Positions 32,106-40,519 of a DNA stretch of 42,353 nt are shown here, in pieces. Below the pieces are notes generated by a model. It did no database searches, was not told the DNA's origin, and worked only from the letters and a program-made list of their open reading frames with translations. Each line of letters starts with the position of its first letter. Within the stretch, counting starts at the first letter, position 1. The stretch covers positions 1 through 42,353 of the forward strand of contig CACWKB010000006.1 of assembly GCA_902761375.1 (NCBI GenBank), written 5' to 3'. Both the position numbers and the translations under genes were made by a program. The stretch is from an uncultured Ruminococcus sp. Lineage in GTDB: Bacteria; Bacillota; Clostridia; Oscillospirales; Acutalibacteraceae.

Positions 32106-33569
32106 TTGTTTAAGGGCATAACAAAGCGATGGATGCTCAACACCTTGAGCGTCGTCGTCGCGATCATCGTGCTGATTGTCGTGACCCTGATTTTTGTTGT
32201 CACCTACACCTTCCGCAGCAGCGTCGAGCAGAGCCTTGCCTCCGCCGCCAACGAGCTTACGCTGGTATTCTCGGGCAAATCGGCGGGCAACGTCTCAGCC
32301 TTTACCTCGGGAGCGCGCGATTACGTCGAGAACTTCGATAAAAAGGAGCAGATGGGCGTTATGGTGCTCAACTCCTCGGGAAAGATCGTGCTGACCTCGA
32401 CGGGCTTCATCCCCGAAAACGAGGCGTTCACCGACTTTGACGAGGCGTGCGAGAATCAGACGGATTACGCCTACTGGACGGGCAAGCTGCGCTCGGGCGA
32501 GCACGCGATGAGCGCCACAAGGATCGTCCGCAGCGACAGCGGAACGGTGGTCGGCGCGGTGCGCTACATAGTCTCGATGGAGCCCGTGAACAGCCGCGTC
32601 ATGCTGATAAGCATCATCATCATCGCCATCGGGCTCGCCATAATCGCGCTGTTCGTGTTCTCGGGGCTCGCCTTCATCCGCTCGATAGTCAAGCCGATAC
32701 GCAGGCTTTCGGAGGCTGCGGCGCAGATCGCTCAGGGCGACTTCTCCGCCTCAGAGAAGATCGAGCACAAGTACGACGACGAGATCGGCGACCTCTGCGA
32801 CGCGGTCAGCGACATGGCAAAGGATCTGCAGACCACCGAGCAGATGAAGAACGACTTCATCTCGCGCGTGTCTCACGAGCTGCGCACGCCGCTCACCGCC
32901 ATCAAGGGCTGGGCGGAGACCATGCAGCTCAGCGAGCGCGGAACGCTCGACCGCCGGACCTTTGACAAGGGCATGGGCGTCATTATCAAGGAGAGCGGCA
33001 GACTGACAGGCATAGTCGAGGAGCTGCTCGACTTCGGGCGCATCCAGAGCGGCAGGATGGTGCTGATGTGCGAAAAGATCGACATCCTCGCCGAGTTTGA
33101 CGAGACCGTATATATGCTCAAGGAGCGCGCCGTCGAGGAAGGCATACATATTTTATACGACGACCCCGAGACGGTTTATCCGCCTGTTTACGGCGACCGT
33201 AACCGTCTTAAGCAGGTCTTTCTGAATATATTGGACAACGCGCTGAAATACACGCCCAAGGGCGGCGTTGTGGCGGCTCAGGTGCTCTACAGCCCCGACG
33301 AGCCCGATGTGATCAGGATCGTGGTCACCGACTCGGGCTGCGGAATACCTCCCGAGGATCTTCCGCGCGTCAAGGAAAAATTCTACAAGGCTAACCAGAC
33401 CGTGCGCGGCTCAGGTATCGGTCTCGCCGTAGCGGACGAGATAATGAACCTCCACCACGGAAAGCTCGACATCGACAGCAGCGTGGGCGTCGGAACCACC
33501 GTGACCCTCACCTTCCCCATCTACAAGGAGGGCGACGAGCAGGCGCTGCCTGAGAGCGTGAAGCTGTGA
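32106..33569 (+). CDS. membrane sensor histidine kinase
   Basis: A 487-residue kinase. Two membrane helices (about 12-34 and 163-190) bracket an extracellular sensor domain of about 130 residues. A HAMP linker (about 191-240), HisKA with phospho-acceptor His257 in RVSHELRTPL, and HATPase_c (NRLKQVFLNILDNALKYTP, DSGCGIP, GSGIGLAVADEI) follow. It uses a TTG start (32106) with GGGGGG 8 nt upstream; no better ATG exists before the first helix. It probably phosphorylates the preceding regulator. The general layout is PhoR/WalK/ResE-like but without a PAS domain. Confidence 0.94.
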   Translation: MFKGITKRWMLNTLSVVVAIIVLIVVTLIFVVTYTFRSSVEQSLASAANELTLVFSGKSAGNVSAFTSGARDYVENFDKKEQMGVMVLNSSGKIVLTSTGFIPENEAFTDFDEACENQTDYAYWTGKLRSGEHAMSATRIVRSDSGTVVGAVRYIVSMEPVNSRVMLISIIIIAIGLAIIALFVFSGLAFIRSIVKPIRRLSEAAAQIAQGDFSASEKIEHKYDDEIGDLCDAVSDMAKDLQTTEQMKNDFISRVSHELRTPLTAIKGWAETMQLSERGTLDRRTFDKGMGVIIKESGRLTGIVEELLDFGRIQSGRMVLMCEKIDILAEFDETVYMLKERAVEEGIHILYDDPETVYPPVYGDRNRLKQVFLNILDNALKYTPKGGVVAAQVLYSPDEPDVIRIVVTDSGCGIPPEDLPRVKEKFYKANQTVRGSGIGLAVADEIMNLHHGKLDIDSSVGVGTTVTLTFPIYKEGDEQALPESVKL

Positions 33570-33656
33570 TTAGGGGTTAGGAATTAGGCTTTAGGGATTA
33601 GGCTTTAGGAATTAGGTATTAGGCTTTAGGGTTTAGGCTTTATATATTAGGTTTTT
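33569..33656. repeat. telomere-like TTAGG short-period repeat
   Basis: From the kinase stop codon on, the spacer is an irregular chain of GATTAGG, GAATTAGG and GGCTTTAGG units (about ten copies), ending near 33656. No gene overlaps it. Such irregular heptamer/octamer chains are unusual between ordinary genes. Confidence 0.75.
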
Positions 33657-33704
33657 GGTAACCGTATATTTTAACATAATCATTATCCGAAAGGAACAGC
33701 ATAA

Positions 33705-34985
33705 ATGTCTAATAAGAAAACGAAGAAGATAACCTCGATCGGCGGAAGCGCGCTGATCGAGGGCATTATGATGCGCGGTCCCAAGAGAAGCACCGTTTGC
33801 GTCCGCATGGGCGAAAACGAGATCTACAGCGAGGACGTGCATATAAACACGATCCCGTCCAAGGTGCCGATTTTCAAGCTCCCGTTCCTGCGCGGCATTG
33901 CCGGAATGATCGACTCCATGAGGCTGAGCTACAAATCGCTGATGCTCTCCGCCGACAAGGCGATCGAAGCCGGCGAGGTCGAGGAGGAGCCGTCTAAGTT
34001 TGAAAAGTGGTTAGACGAAAAATTCGGCGACAAGCTTGTAAAGGGACTGATGGCGGTCGCCTCCGTTATCGGAATACTGGTCGCGATCGGACTGTTTTTC
34101 TTCCTGCCGTCCTTCCTGTTTGACGCTTCCGCCAACATAATCCCCGCCTTCCGCGACGACTCGGTCTACAGCTACGCGATCCCCGATAAAGCCGACACGG
34201 TCTCGATCTCCGACGGCAGCAGCAAGGAAAAAACCGCGAACTTCTCCGTCGCCGACGCTTCTCATGTCTGGAAGGTATCCGACGAAAAGGACAAGGACGG
34301 GCTGTATTCCGTCGTCGTGACCGATGAGGTCAACACCGAGAAAAACACCATCCTGCTGCGCAACTCGCGCAACTGGAAGAAGGTATATGTCACCGCATAT
34401 GAAAAGAGCGGCGTAGAGCTCGACGGCACCGAGCAAATGAAGGTATATCACGAGGGACTGACCCGCCTTTGGAAGTCGATCTTCGAGGGCGTGCTGAAAA
34501 TCATCCTCTTCTTGGGCTACATAATCATCGTATCCCGGACCCCCGACATGAAGCGCGTGTTCATGTATCACGGCGCCGAGCACAAAACCATATTCTGCTA
34601 CGAAAACGAGGAGGAGCTGACCGTAGCCAACGTCAGGAAGCAGATCCGCTTCCATCCGCGCTGCGGCACCAGCTTCATGATAATAATGCTGCTGATCGGC
34701 ATAATCATCGGACTGTTCGTACCCGCGAACCCCTTCGGAGTCGCGTTCCTGCGCCCCGTATTCAAGATTCTGCTCCTGCCGGTCGCGCTCGGCGTGGGCT
34801 ATGAGCTGATCAAGCTCTGCGGCAAGCACGACAACGCGTTCACGCGCATAATCGCCGCTCCCGGTCTCTGGGCGCAGCGCATCACGACCAAGGAACCCGA
34901 CGACAAGATGATCGAGGTCGCTATCGAGGCGATCAAGGCGGTCATCCCCGAGGACGGCTCGGACATCCTCTGCAAGGGATGCTGA
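33705..34985 (+). CDS. DUF1385 (YqhQ-like) membrane protein with a large insertion
   Basis: A 426-residue protein of the DUF1385 family. The N-terminus ITSIGGSALIEGIMMRGP and the central YHGAEHKTIFCYE are the family signatures, with the conserved His residues in HGAEH. Membrane helices lie at about 115-143, 254-277, 322-342 and 350-366. The family is usually about 300 residues. Here about 100 polar residues (145-248, acidic and beta-rich) are inserted after the first helix, probably outside the cell. AAAGGA precedes the ATG. It overlaps prmC, a neighbour it keeps in many Clostridia. Its function is unknown. Confidence 0.9.
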   Translation: MSNKKTKKITSIGGSALIEGIMMRGPKRSTVCVRMGENEIYSEDVHINTIPSKVPIFKLPFLRGIAGMIDSMRLSYKSLMLSADKAIEAGEVEEEPSKFEKWLDEKFGDKLVKGLMAVASVIGILVAIGLFFFLPSFLFDASANIIPAFRDDSVYSYAIPDKADTVSISDGSSKEKTANFSVADASHVWKVSDEKDKDGLYSVVVTDEVNTEKNTILLRNSRNWKKVYVTAYEKSGVELDGTEQMKVYHEGLTRLWKSIFEGVLKIILFLGYIIIVSRTPDMKRVFMYHGAEHKTIFCYENEEELTVANVRKQIRFHPRCGTSFMIIMLLIGIIIGLFVPANPFGVAFLRPVFKILLLPVALGVGYELIKLCGKHDNAFTRIIAAPGLWAQRITTKEPDDKMIEVAIEAIKAVIPEDGSDILCKGC

Positions 34986-35824
34986 AAGACGAGCTGAGAA
35001 AATGCCGCGACCGCCTCGCGGCGGCAGGGCTCGAGGCTCCCGATTTTGAGGCGCAGTGCCTCGTCGAACACGTCACGGGCTACAGCCGGACGGCTCAGAT
35101 CATCCGCGGCGGCGAGGCGCTGAGCTCAGCTCAGACCAAACGGCTCGACGAGCTGACCGAAAAGCGGCTGACGCACTATCCCCTGCAATACCTGCTCGGG
35201 AGCTGGAGCTTTATGGGCTTTGAGCTCGAGGTCGGGCAGGGCGTGCTCATCCCGCGCGACGACACCGAGGTCGCCGTGGGGCTCTGCCTCGACTTTCTGA
35301 AGACCCGCCCTCAGTCAAGGGTCATCGACCTCTGCTCGGGCAGCGGAGCGATAGCCATCGCTCTCGCCTGTCTTTCGGGCGCCGAGGTCACGGCGGTCGA
35401 GCTGAGCGACAAGGCATTCTATTTTCTCGAGAAGAATATTAATTCCAACAGGGCGGCGGTAAAGGCGGCAAAGGGCGACGTTCTGAGCTGTCACGCCGAT
35501 TATGAGGACGGCTCATACGACCTGATAGTCAGCAATCCGCCGTATATCAGGACCGACGAGCTGCCGACGCTGCAGCCCGAGGTTCGGTTCGAGCCCAAGC
35601 TCGCCCTTGACGGCGGCGAAAGCGGCTATGATTTTTACGAAGCCATCGTCAAAAACTGGAGCCGCAAGCTAAAGCCGAACGGCGCTCTGGTTTTTGAGCT
35701 CGGCGAGGGTCAGGCGGCTTACGTTTCGGAGCTCATGCGCGCGCAGGGCTTTGCGGATATCCGCACCGCCCTCGACTTAGGCGGCGAGCAAAGAGCAATA
35801 ATAGGTACAATGCTCGATAAATAG
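34979..35824 (+). CDS. prmC: release factor glutamine methyltransferase PrmC
   Basis: A 281-residue methyltransferase that modifies the GGQ glutamine of RF1/RF2. The N-terminal helical domain precedes the SAM core: VIDLCSGSGAIAIALA and the catalytic motif NPPYI, diagnostic of N-methylation of Gln. LALDGGESGYDFYEAI is also standard. The ATG overlaps the previous stop by 7 bases. prfA is not next to it here. Confidence 0.95.
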   Translation: MLKDELRKCRDRLAAAGLEAPDFEAQCLVEHVTGYSRTAQIIRGGEALSSAQTKRLDELTEKRLTHYPLQYLLGSWSFMGFELEVGQGVLIPRDDTEVAVGLCLDFLKTRPQSRVIDLCSGSGAIAIALACLSGAEVTAVELSDKAFYFLEKNINSNRAAVKAAKGDVLSCHADYEDGSYDLIVSNPPYIRTDELPTLQPEVRFEPKLALDGGESGYDFYEAIVKNWSRKLKPNGALVFELGEGQAAYVSELMRAQGFADIRTALDLGGEQRAIIGTMLDK

Positions 35825-35836
35825 AAATTTTGTTCG
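35823..35836. promoter_or_regulatory. imperfect LexA-type box upstream of recA
   Basis: AGAAATTTTGTTCG compares with the Firmicute LexA site CGAACNNNNGTTCG, with two mismatches in the left half. It lies about 20 nt before the recA -35, overlapping the prmC stop codon. The match is modest. Confidence 0.3.
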
Positions 35837-35856
35837 AGGATTTTTCGGCAAATCCC

Positions 35857-35885
35857 TTGAAAACCCTGCGGTTTTTAGGTATAAT
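35857..35885 (+). promoter_or_regulatory. recA promoter
   Basis: TTGAAA (35857-35862) and TATAAT (35880-35885) are 17 nt apart, about 48 nt before the recA start codon. Confidence 0.85.
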
Positions 35886-35933
35886 TCTTTTTGGAAAACA
35901 CAGTTTCCGAATGAATCAGGGAGGTAATGAATA

Positions 35934-37043
35934 ATGGCATTGGATAAGCAAAAGGCGCTGGACACAGCGATTTCTCACATTGAAAAGCAATTCGGAAAGG
36001 GCGCGGTCATGAAGCTCGGCGAGAACGCCCACATGACCGTCGAGCACATCTCAACAGGCTCGCTCTCGCTCGACATCGCGCTCGGCATCGGCGGACTCCC
36101 CAGGGGCAGGATCGTCGAGATCTACGGACCCGAGTCCTCGGGCAAAACCACCCTCTCGCTGCACTGCATCGCCGAGGGTCAGAAAAACGGCGGCATCGTC
36201 GCCTTCATCGACGTCGAGCACGCGCTCGACCCCAGCTACGCCGCAGCCCTCGGAGTAGACGTCGACTCGCTGCTCGTCTCTCAGCCCGACACGGGCGAGG
36301 ACGCGCTCGAGATCGCCGAACAGCTCATCCGCAGCGGAGCGATCGACGTGATCGTTATCGACTCCGTCGCCGCGCTGGTACCCAAGGCCGAGATCGAGGG
36401 CGACATGGGCGACAGCCACGTCGGTCTGCACGCCCGTCTGATGTCCCAGGCGCTCCGCAAGTTAGCCGGAGCCATCAACAAATCCAACTGCGTGGCGATC
36501 TTCATCAACCAGCTCCGCGAGAAGGTCGGCGTCGTCTACGGCAGCCCCGAGGTCACCACAGGCGGCAGAGCGCTCAAATTCTACAGCTCGGTGCGCATCG
36601 ACATCAGGCGAGTCGAGACCCTCAAGGTCAACGGCGAGATGGTCGGCTCTCACACCCGCTGCAAGGTAGTCAAAAACAAGATCGCGCCTCCGTTCCGCGA
36701 GGCGGAATTCGATATAATGTACGGCGAGGGAATCTCGCGCGAGGGCGAGCTGCTCGACCTCTCGGTGAGCGCCGACGTAGTTCAGAAGGCAGGCTCGTGG
36801 TTCAGCTACAAGGGCGAGCGCCTCGGTCAGGGCAGAGACAAGGTCAAGGAGCTGCTCAAAAACGACAAGGAGCTCGCGGGCAGGATCGAGGCTGAGCTCT
36901 GGGAGAACATCGACAAGCTCTACAAGCGCGCAAAGCCCGCAAAGGGCAAGGCGAAGGCTGCCGAGACCGAGCTCGAGGGCGAAAAGCCCGCATCAAAGCC
37001 CTCAAAGCCCGCCGCCGACATCGACGTGCTGGTTGACGACTGA
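35934..37043 (+). CDS. recA: recombinase RecA
   Basis: A 369-residue recombinase that forms ATP-dependent filaments on single-stranded DNA and triggers LexA cleavage. Walker A is GPESSGKTT, Walker [11 protein letters not shown], and the L2 loop includes the [15 protein letters not shown] signature. A Lys/Ala/Glu-rich tail of about 40 residues follows the core. GGGAGG lies 9 nt before the ATG. Its stop overlaps recX. Confidence 0.98.
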   Translation: MALDKQKALDTAISHIEKQFGKGAVMKLGENAHMTVEHISTGSLSLDIALGIGGLPRGRIVEIYGPESSGKTTLSLHCIAEGQKNGGIVAFIDVEHALDPSYAAALGVDVDSLLVSQPDTGEDALEIAEQLIRSGAIDVIVIDSVAALVPKAEIEGDMGDSHVGLHARLMSQALRKLAGAINKSNCVAIFINQLREKVGVVYGSPEVTTGGRALKFYSSVRIDIRRVETLKVNGEMVGSHTRCKVVKNKIAPPFREAEFDIMYGEGISREGELLDLSVSADVVQKAGSWFSYKGERLGQGRDKVKELLKNDKELAGRIEAELWENIDKLYKRAKPAKGKAKAAETELEGEKPASKPSKPAADIDVLVDD

Positions 37044-37654
37044 TGCTGATCACAGCTATCGAGCCGCGGCGAAAGGGGCTGAGCGCGCTGTATCTCGACG
37101 GCGAGTTCGCGCTCAAGCTCGACACCGTCACCCTGCTTGAAAACCGCTGCGACGTAGGGCGCGAGCTCGACGACGACGAGCTGCGAGGGCTGATCGCCGA
37201 AAGCAACGAGCGCCGCGCCAAGGAAAAGGCGCTGTGGCTGATCTCCTACCGCAGTCACTCCAAAAAGGAGCTGACCGACAAGATACGCCGCACCTGCGAC
37301 GAAGAGAGCGCTCAAAAGGCGGTCGAGCGAATGGAGGAACTCGGGCTGATAAACGACGAGGACTATGCGCGCCGCTGCGCCGAACAGCTCATCTTCACCA
37401 AGCGGCTGAGCAGGCGCGGAGCCGTGGCGGAGCTGAGCCGAAAAGGTATAGACCGCGACCTCGCCGAGGAGGCGGTCGAGGAGCTCGACGTAGACGAGCA
37501 GGAGAATATCCGCTTTGTAATAGAGAAAAAATACCGCGATATAGCGGATGAGAAAATAAAAAGACGCGCCGTCGCCTGTCTGCAGAGGATGGGCTACGGC
37601 TGGGATGACATCAAATCGGTCATCCGAGAATATACTGAGGATGAGGAACTATGA
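37043..37654 (+). CDS. recX: RecX, regulator of RecA
   Basis: A 203-residue helical protein of tandem three-helix repeats. LISYRSHSKKELTDKI and YARRCAEQLIFTKRLSRRGAV are typical RecX repeat elements. RecX caps and dissolves RecA filaments. Its ATG overlaps the recA stop by one base and its stop overlaps rimO, so the three genes form an operon. Confidence 0.93.
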   Translation: MLITAIEPRRKGLSALYLDGEFALKLDTVTLLENRCDVGRELDDDELRGLIAESNERRAKEKALWLISYRSHSKKELTDKIRRTCDEESAQKAVERMEELGLINDEDYARRCAEQLIFTKRLSRRGAVAELSRKGIDRDLAEEAVEELDVDEQENIRFVIEKKYRDIADEKIKRRAVACLQRMGYGWDDIKSVIREYTEDEEL

Positions 37655-38976
37655 ACGAAAAGGTCGGCATCGTTTCGCTCGGCTGCGCCAAAAATCAGGT
37701 CGACGCCGAAATGCTGCTCTATACCCTGCGTCAAAACGGCTTTGAGCTCGTGAACGATCCCGCCGACGCCGACGCGGTGATAGTCAACACCTGCGGCTTT
37801 ATCGAATCGGCAAAGCAGGAGAGCATCAACGAGATAATCGAGCTCGGCGAGCTCAAACGAGAGGGCAAGATCAAGGCGATAATCGTCACCGGCTGCCTTG
37901 CCGAGCGCTATCAGAGCGACATCGCCAAGCAGCTCTATGAGGTTGACGCCGCGATAGGCATCGGCGCGAACAAAAGGATCGCCGAGGTCGTGCGCGAAGC
38001 GCTCAGCGGCAAGAAGGTCGAGGAGTTTCCCGACAAGCTGCTGCTTCCGCTCGAGGGCGGCAGAGTGCAGTCGACCCCGTTCTATACCGCCTACCTGAAG
38101 ATCGCCGAGGGCTGCGACAACCGCTGCACCTACTGCGCCATCCCGATGATACGCGGAGGCTTCCGCAGCAGACCGATCGAAGCCCTTATAGATGAGGCAA
38201 AGGGGCTTGCCGCCCGCGGAGTGCGCGAGCTCAACGTGATCGCTCAGGACACCACGCGCTACGGCACAGACCTGTACGGCGAGCCTTCGCTCGACAGGCT
38301 GCTGCGGGAGCTGTGCAAGATCGACGGGCTGCACTGGATCAGAGTCCTCTACTGCTACCCCGACAGCATCACCGACGGGCTGATCGACGTGATCGCCCAA
38401 GAGGAAAAGATAGTCAAATACATTGACCTGCCGCTGCAGCACTGCAACGGCGAGATACTCAGGCGCATGAACCGCCGCGGAGACAGAGCTTCGCTGACCG
38501 CGCTGCTGAACAAGCTGCGCAGCCGCATCCCCGGCATCGTGCTGAGAACGACCTTCATCACCGGCTTCCCCGGCGAGACCGAGGAGCAGTTTGAGGAGCT
38601 TGCGGAATTCGCGGACGAGATACGCTTCGAGAGGCTCGGCTGCTTTGCCTACTCTCAGGAGGAAGACACCCCTGCCGCGTCGATGCCCGATCAAGTCGAC
38701 GACGACGTGAAGAACCGCCGCGCGGAGCTTATCATGGATAAGCAGCAGCGGATAATGGAGGAATACGGCGAGGCGATGATCGGCGCCGAGCTCGAGGTGC
38801 TGGTCGAGGGCTTTGACAGGCTGTCGGGCTGTTGGTTCGGCAGAAGCCGCGCCGACGCTCCCGAGGTCGACGGCTGCGTGTTCTTCACCGGCGAAAATCG
38901 CCCCACCATAGGCGAATTCGTGACCGTGACCGTGGACGATATCTTAGGCTGCGACCTGATGGGAACGGTAGTATAG
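37651..38976 (+). CDS. rimO: ribosomal protein S12 methylthiotransferase RimO
   Basis: A 441-residue radical-SAM enzyme that adds a methylthio group to Asp88 of ribosomal protein S12. The N-terminal UPF0004 domain carries cluster cysteines in GCAKNQVDAE, NTCGF and TGC. The radical-SAM motif is CDNRCTYC, followed by the RimO-type AIPMIRGGFRSRP. A C-terminal TRAM domain ends the protein. The choice of RimO over MiaB rests on this motif and length. The ATG overlaps the recX stop. Confidence 0.94.
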   Translation: MNEKVGIVSLGCAKNQVDAEMLLYTLRQNGFELVNDPADADAVIVNTCGFIESAKQESINEIIELGELKREGKIKAIIVTGCLAERYQSDIAKQLYEVDAAIGIGANKRIAEVVREALSGKKVEEFPDKLLLPLEGGRVQSTPFYTAYLKIAEGCDNRCTYCAIPMIRGGFRSRPIEALIDEAKGLAARGVRELNVIAQDTTRYGTDLYGEPSLDRLLRELCKIDGLHWIRVLYCYPDSITDGLIDVIAQEEKIVKYIDLPLQHCNGEILRRMNRRGDRASLTALLNKLRSRIPGIVLRTTFITGFPGETEEQFEELAEFADEIRFERLGCFAYSQEEDTPAASMPDQVDDDVKNRRAELIMDKQQRIMEEYGEAMIGAELEVLVEGFDRLSGCWFGRSRADAPEVDGCVFFTGENRPTIGEFVTVTVDDILGCDLMGTVV

Positions 38977-39012
38977 ATAACAGTTAACAGTTAATAGTTA
39001 ATAGTTTATAGT
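38976..39012. repeat. GTTAATAG-type repeat tract
   Basis: Four to five degenerate copies of ACAGTTA/ATAGTTA/ATAGTTTATAG follow the rimO stop. The pgsA start lies about 60 nt downstream. No hairpin is evident. Confidence 0.6.
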
Positions 39013-39070
39013 CATCGGTCAGCTTGAGTAATAAGACGACCGAACCTGTAAAAAAGTGAGATTACGATCT

Positions 39071-39649
39071 ATGAATTTACCCAATAAGTTGACTTTGGCG
39101 CGGATAGTGCTTGTACCGTTCTTTGCGGCGGCTATGCTGATCGATTTTCCGCTGCATCACTTAGCTGCGCTGGCGCTGTTCGGCGCGGCGTCGATCACCG
39201 ATATGCTCGACGGTCAGATCGCCCGTAAAAGGGGTCTGATCACCGATTTCGGGAAGTTCGCCGACCCTTTGGCGGACAAAATACTTGTGCTCGCGGCTCT
39301 GCTCTGCTTCGTTCAGGGCGGGCTGTGCGACTGCGTCGCTGTGATTATCGTGCTGTTCCGTGAATTCACGGTCACCTCGATAAGGCTGATCGCCGCCTCA
39401 AAGGGCAAGGTGATCGCCGCCAATATGTGGGGCAAGGTCAAGACCGTTACTCAGATCACCGCTATCGTCGCTATCCTCGTGCTGCAGTCCGTGCTCGACC
39501 TCAGCGCGTTCGGAGTCGCCTTTCCCGACTTTCTCGCGCCGCTCTTCACCGCCATAGGCGAGGCGCTGATTTGGATCTCAAACATCTTTGTGATCATCTC
39601 GGGCGTGGTTTATGTAGTCCAAAACCGCGGCTTTATATCCGAAAAATAA
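39071..39649 (+). CDS. pgsA: CDP-diacylglycerol-glycerol-3-phosphate phosphatidyltransferase PgsA
   Basis: A 192-residue membrane enzyme that makes phosphatidylglycerol phosphate. The CDP-alcohol phosphotransferase motif is complete: DG-x2-AR-x8-G-x3-D-x3-D within DMLDGQIARKRG and FGKFADPLADK. About four to five hydrophobic helices are visible. ATG 39071 gives the canonical MNLPNKLTLARI start; the GTG 15 nt upstream is unlikely. The ribosome site is weak. It precedes cysE, which is not an obvious functional partner. Confidence 0.92.
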   Translation: MNLPNKLTLARIVLVPFFAAAMLIDFPLHHLAALALFGAASITDMLDGQIARKRGLITDFGKFADPLADKILVLAALLCFVQGGLCDCVAVIIVLFREFTVTSIRLIAASKGKVIAANMWGKVKTVTQITAIVAILVLQSVLDLSAFGVAFPDFLAPLFTAIGEALIWISNIFVIISGVVYVVQNRGFISEK

Positions 39650-39664
39650 AGCGGAGTGATATTT

Positions 39665-40351
39665 TTGTTCGACACACTGAAATCCGACATCAACGCCGTG
39701 CTTGAACGCGACCCCGCCGCCAGAAACAAGTGGGAGGTTTTCTTCCTGTATTCCGGCTTCAAGGCGGTCAGGTCGCACAGGCGCGCGCATTGGTTTTTTA
39801 ACCATAATATGAAGTTCATAGCGCGGTGGATATCTCAGAGCAGCCGCCACCGCACCGGCATCGAGATCCACCCGGGCGCTCAGATCGGCAGCGGTCTGTT
39901 CATAGACCACGGCATGGGCGTCGTGATCGGCGAGACCACCGTCATCGGCGACAACTGCACGATCTACCAGAACGTGACCCTCGGCGGCACCGGCAAGGAC
40001 ACCGGCAAGCGCCACCCGACGCTCGGCAACAACGTCCTCGTCGGCTCGGGCGCAAAGGTGCTCGGACCCTTCACCGTCGGCGACAACGCGCGAATAGCCG
40101 CGGGCGCGGTCGTTCTGCGCGAGGTACCGCCCAACGCGACCGCCGTAGGCGTTCCCGCAAGGATAGTCAGGCTCAACGGCATTCGCTCCGAAACGCTCGA
40201 CCAGATCCACGTTTCCGACCCCGTCGAGCAGGATCTCGGAGAGCTCGAGCATCAGCTCAGGATCCTTTCAGGCGAGATGGAGAAGCTAAAGGCGGAATCC
40301 GCCCGCAGGACCTATCCGTCCGAAAGCTCGCTCGACAGCGCAAGCCTTTAG
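39665..40351 (+). CDS. cysE: serine O-acetyltransferase
   Basis: A 228-residue left-handed beta-helix acetyltransferase (EpsC/CysE) that makes O-acetylserine for cysteine synthesis. Hexapeptide repeats run from about residue 65, with GMGVVIGETTVIGDNCTIYQ and the active-site GTGKDTGKRHPTLG segment. The N-terminal helices (DINAVLERDPAARNKWEV) match the family. A TTG start at 39665 is proposed because GGAG lies 8 nt upstream and the resulting MFDTLKSDI fits; the in-frame GTG at 39656 overlaps that site. It stands before cysS, consistent with cysteine supply and charging. Confidence 0.92.
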   Translation: MFDTLKSDINAVLERDPAARNKWEVFFLYSGFKAVRSHRRAHWFFNHNMKFIARWISQSSRHRTGIEIHPGAQIGSGLFIDHGMGVVIGETTVIGDNCTIYQNVTLGGTGKDTGKRHPTLGNNVLVGSGAKVLGPFTVGDNARIAAGAVVLREVPPNATAVGVPARIVRLNGIRSETLDQIHVSDPVEQDLGELEHQLRILSGEMEKLKAESARRTYPSESSLDSASL

Positions 40352-40519
40352 GATCAGAGTTGAATCAATGCGGAATTCGGAATTATTTGAGAGCGAAGCC
40401 CTGTAAAGCTTCACCACAGCTCGCACGTCGGTGTCTGACGGATAGTCTGATGGTTTTTCACTTTTCTCCGACCGGACGTACGTTTATGTCGAGATACTTT
40501 AAAAAGGAGTCAAAATATT

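Noticed and set aside
33569..33656. CRISPR array or tandem satellite
   Set aside because: Units are 7-10 nt, irregular and without spacers, which does not fit a CRISPR array.
40352..40519. T-box or cysteine riboswitch before cysS
   Set aside because: The 168-nt spacer shows no T-box core sequence, specifier hairpin or terminator/antiterminator pair that I can recognise.
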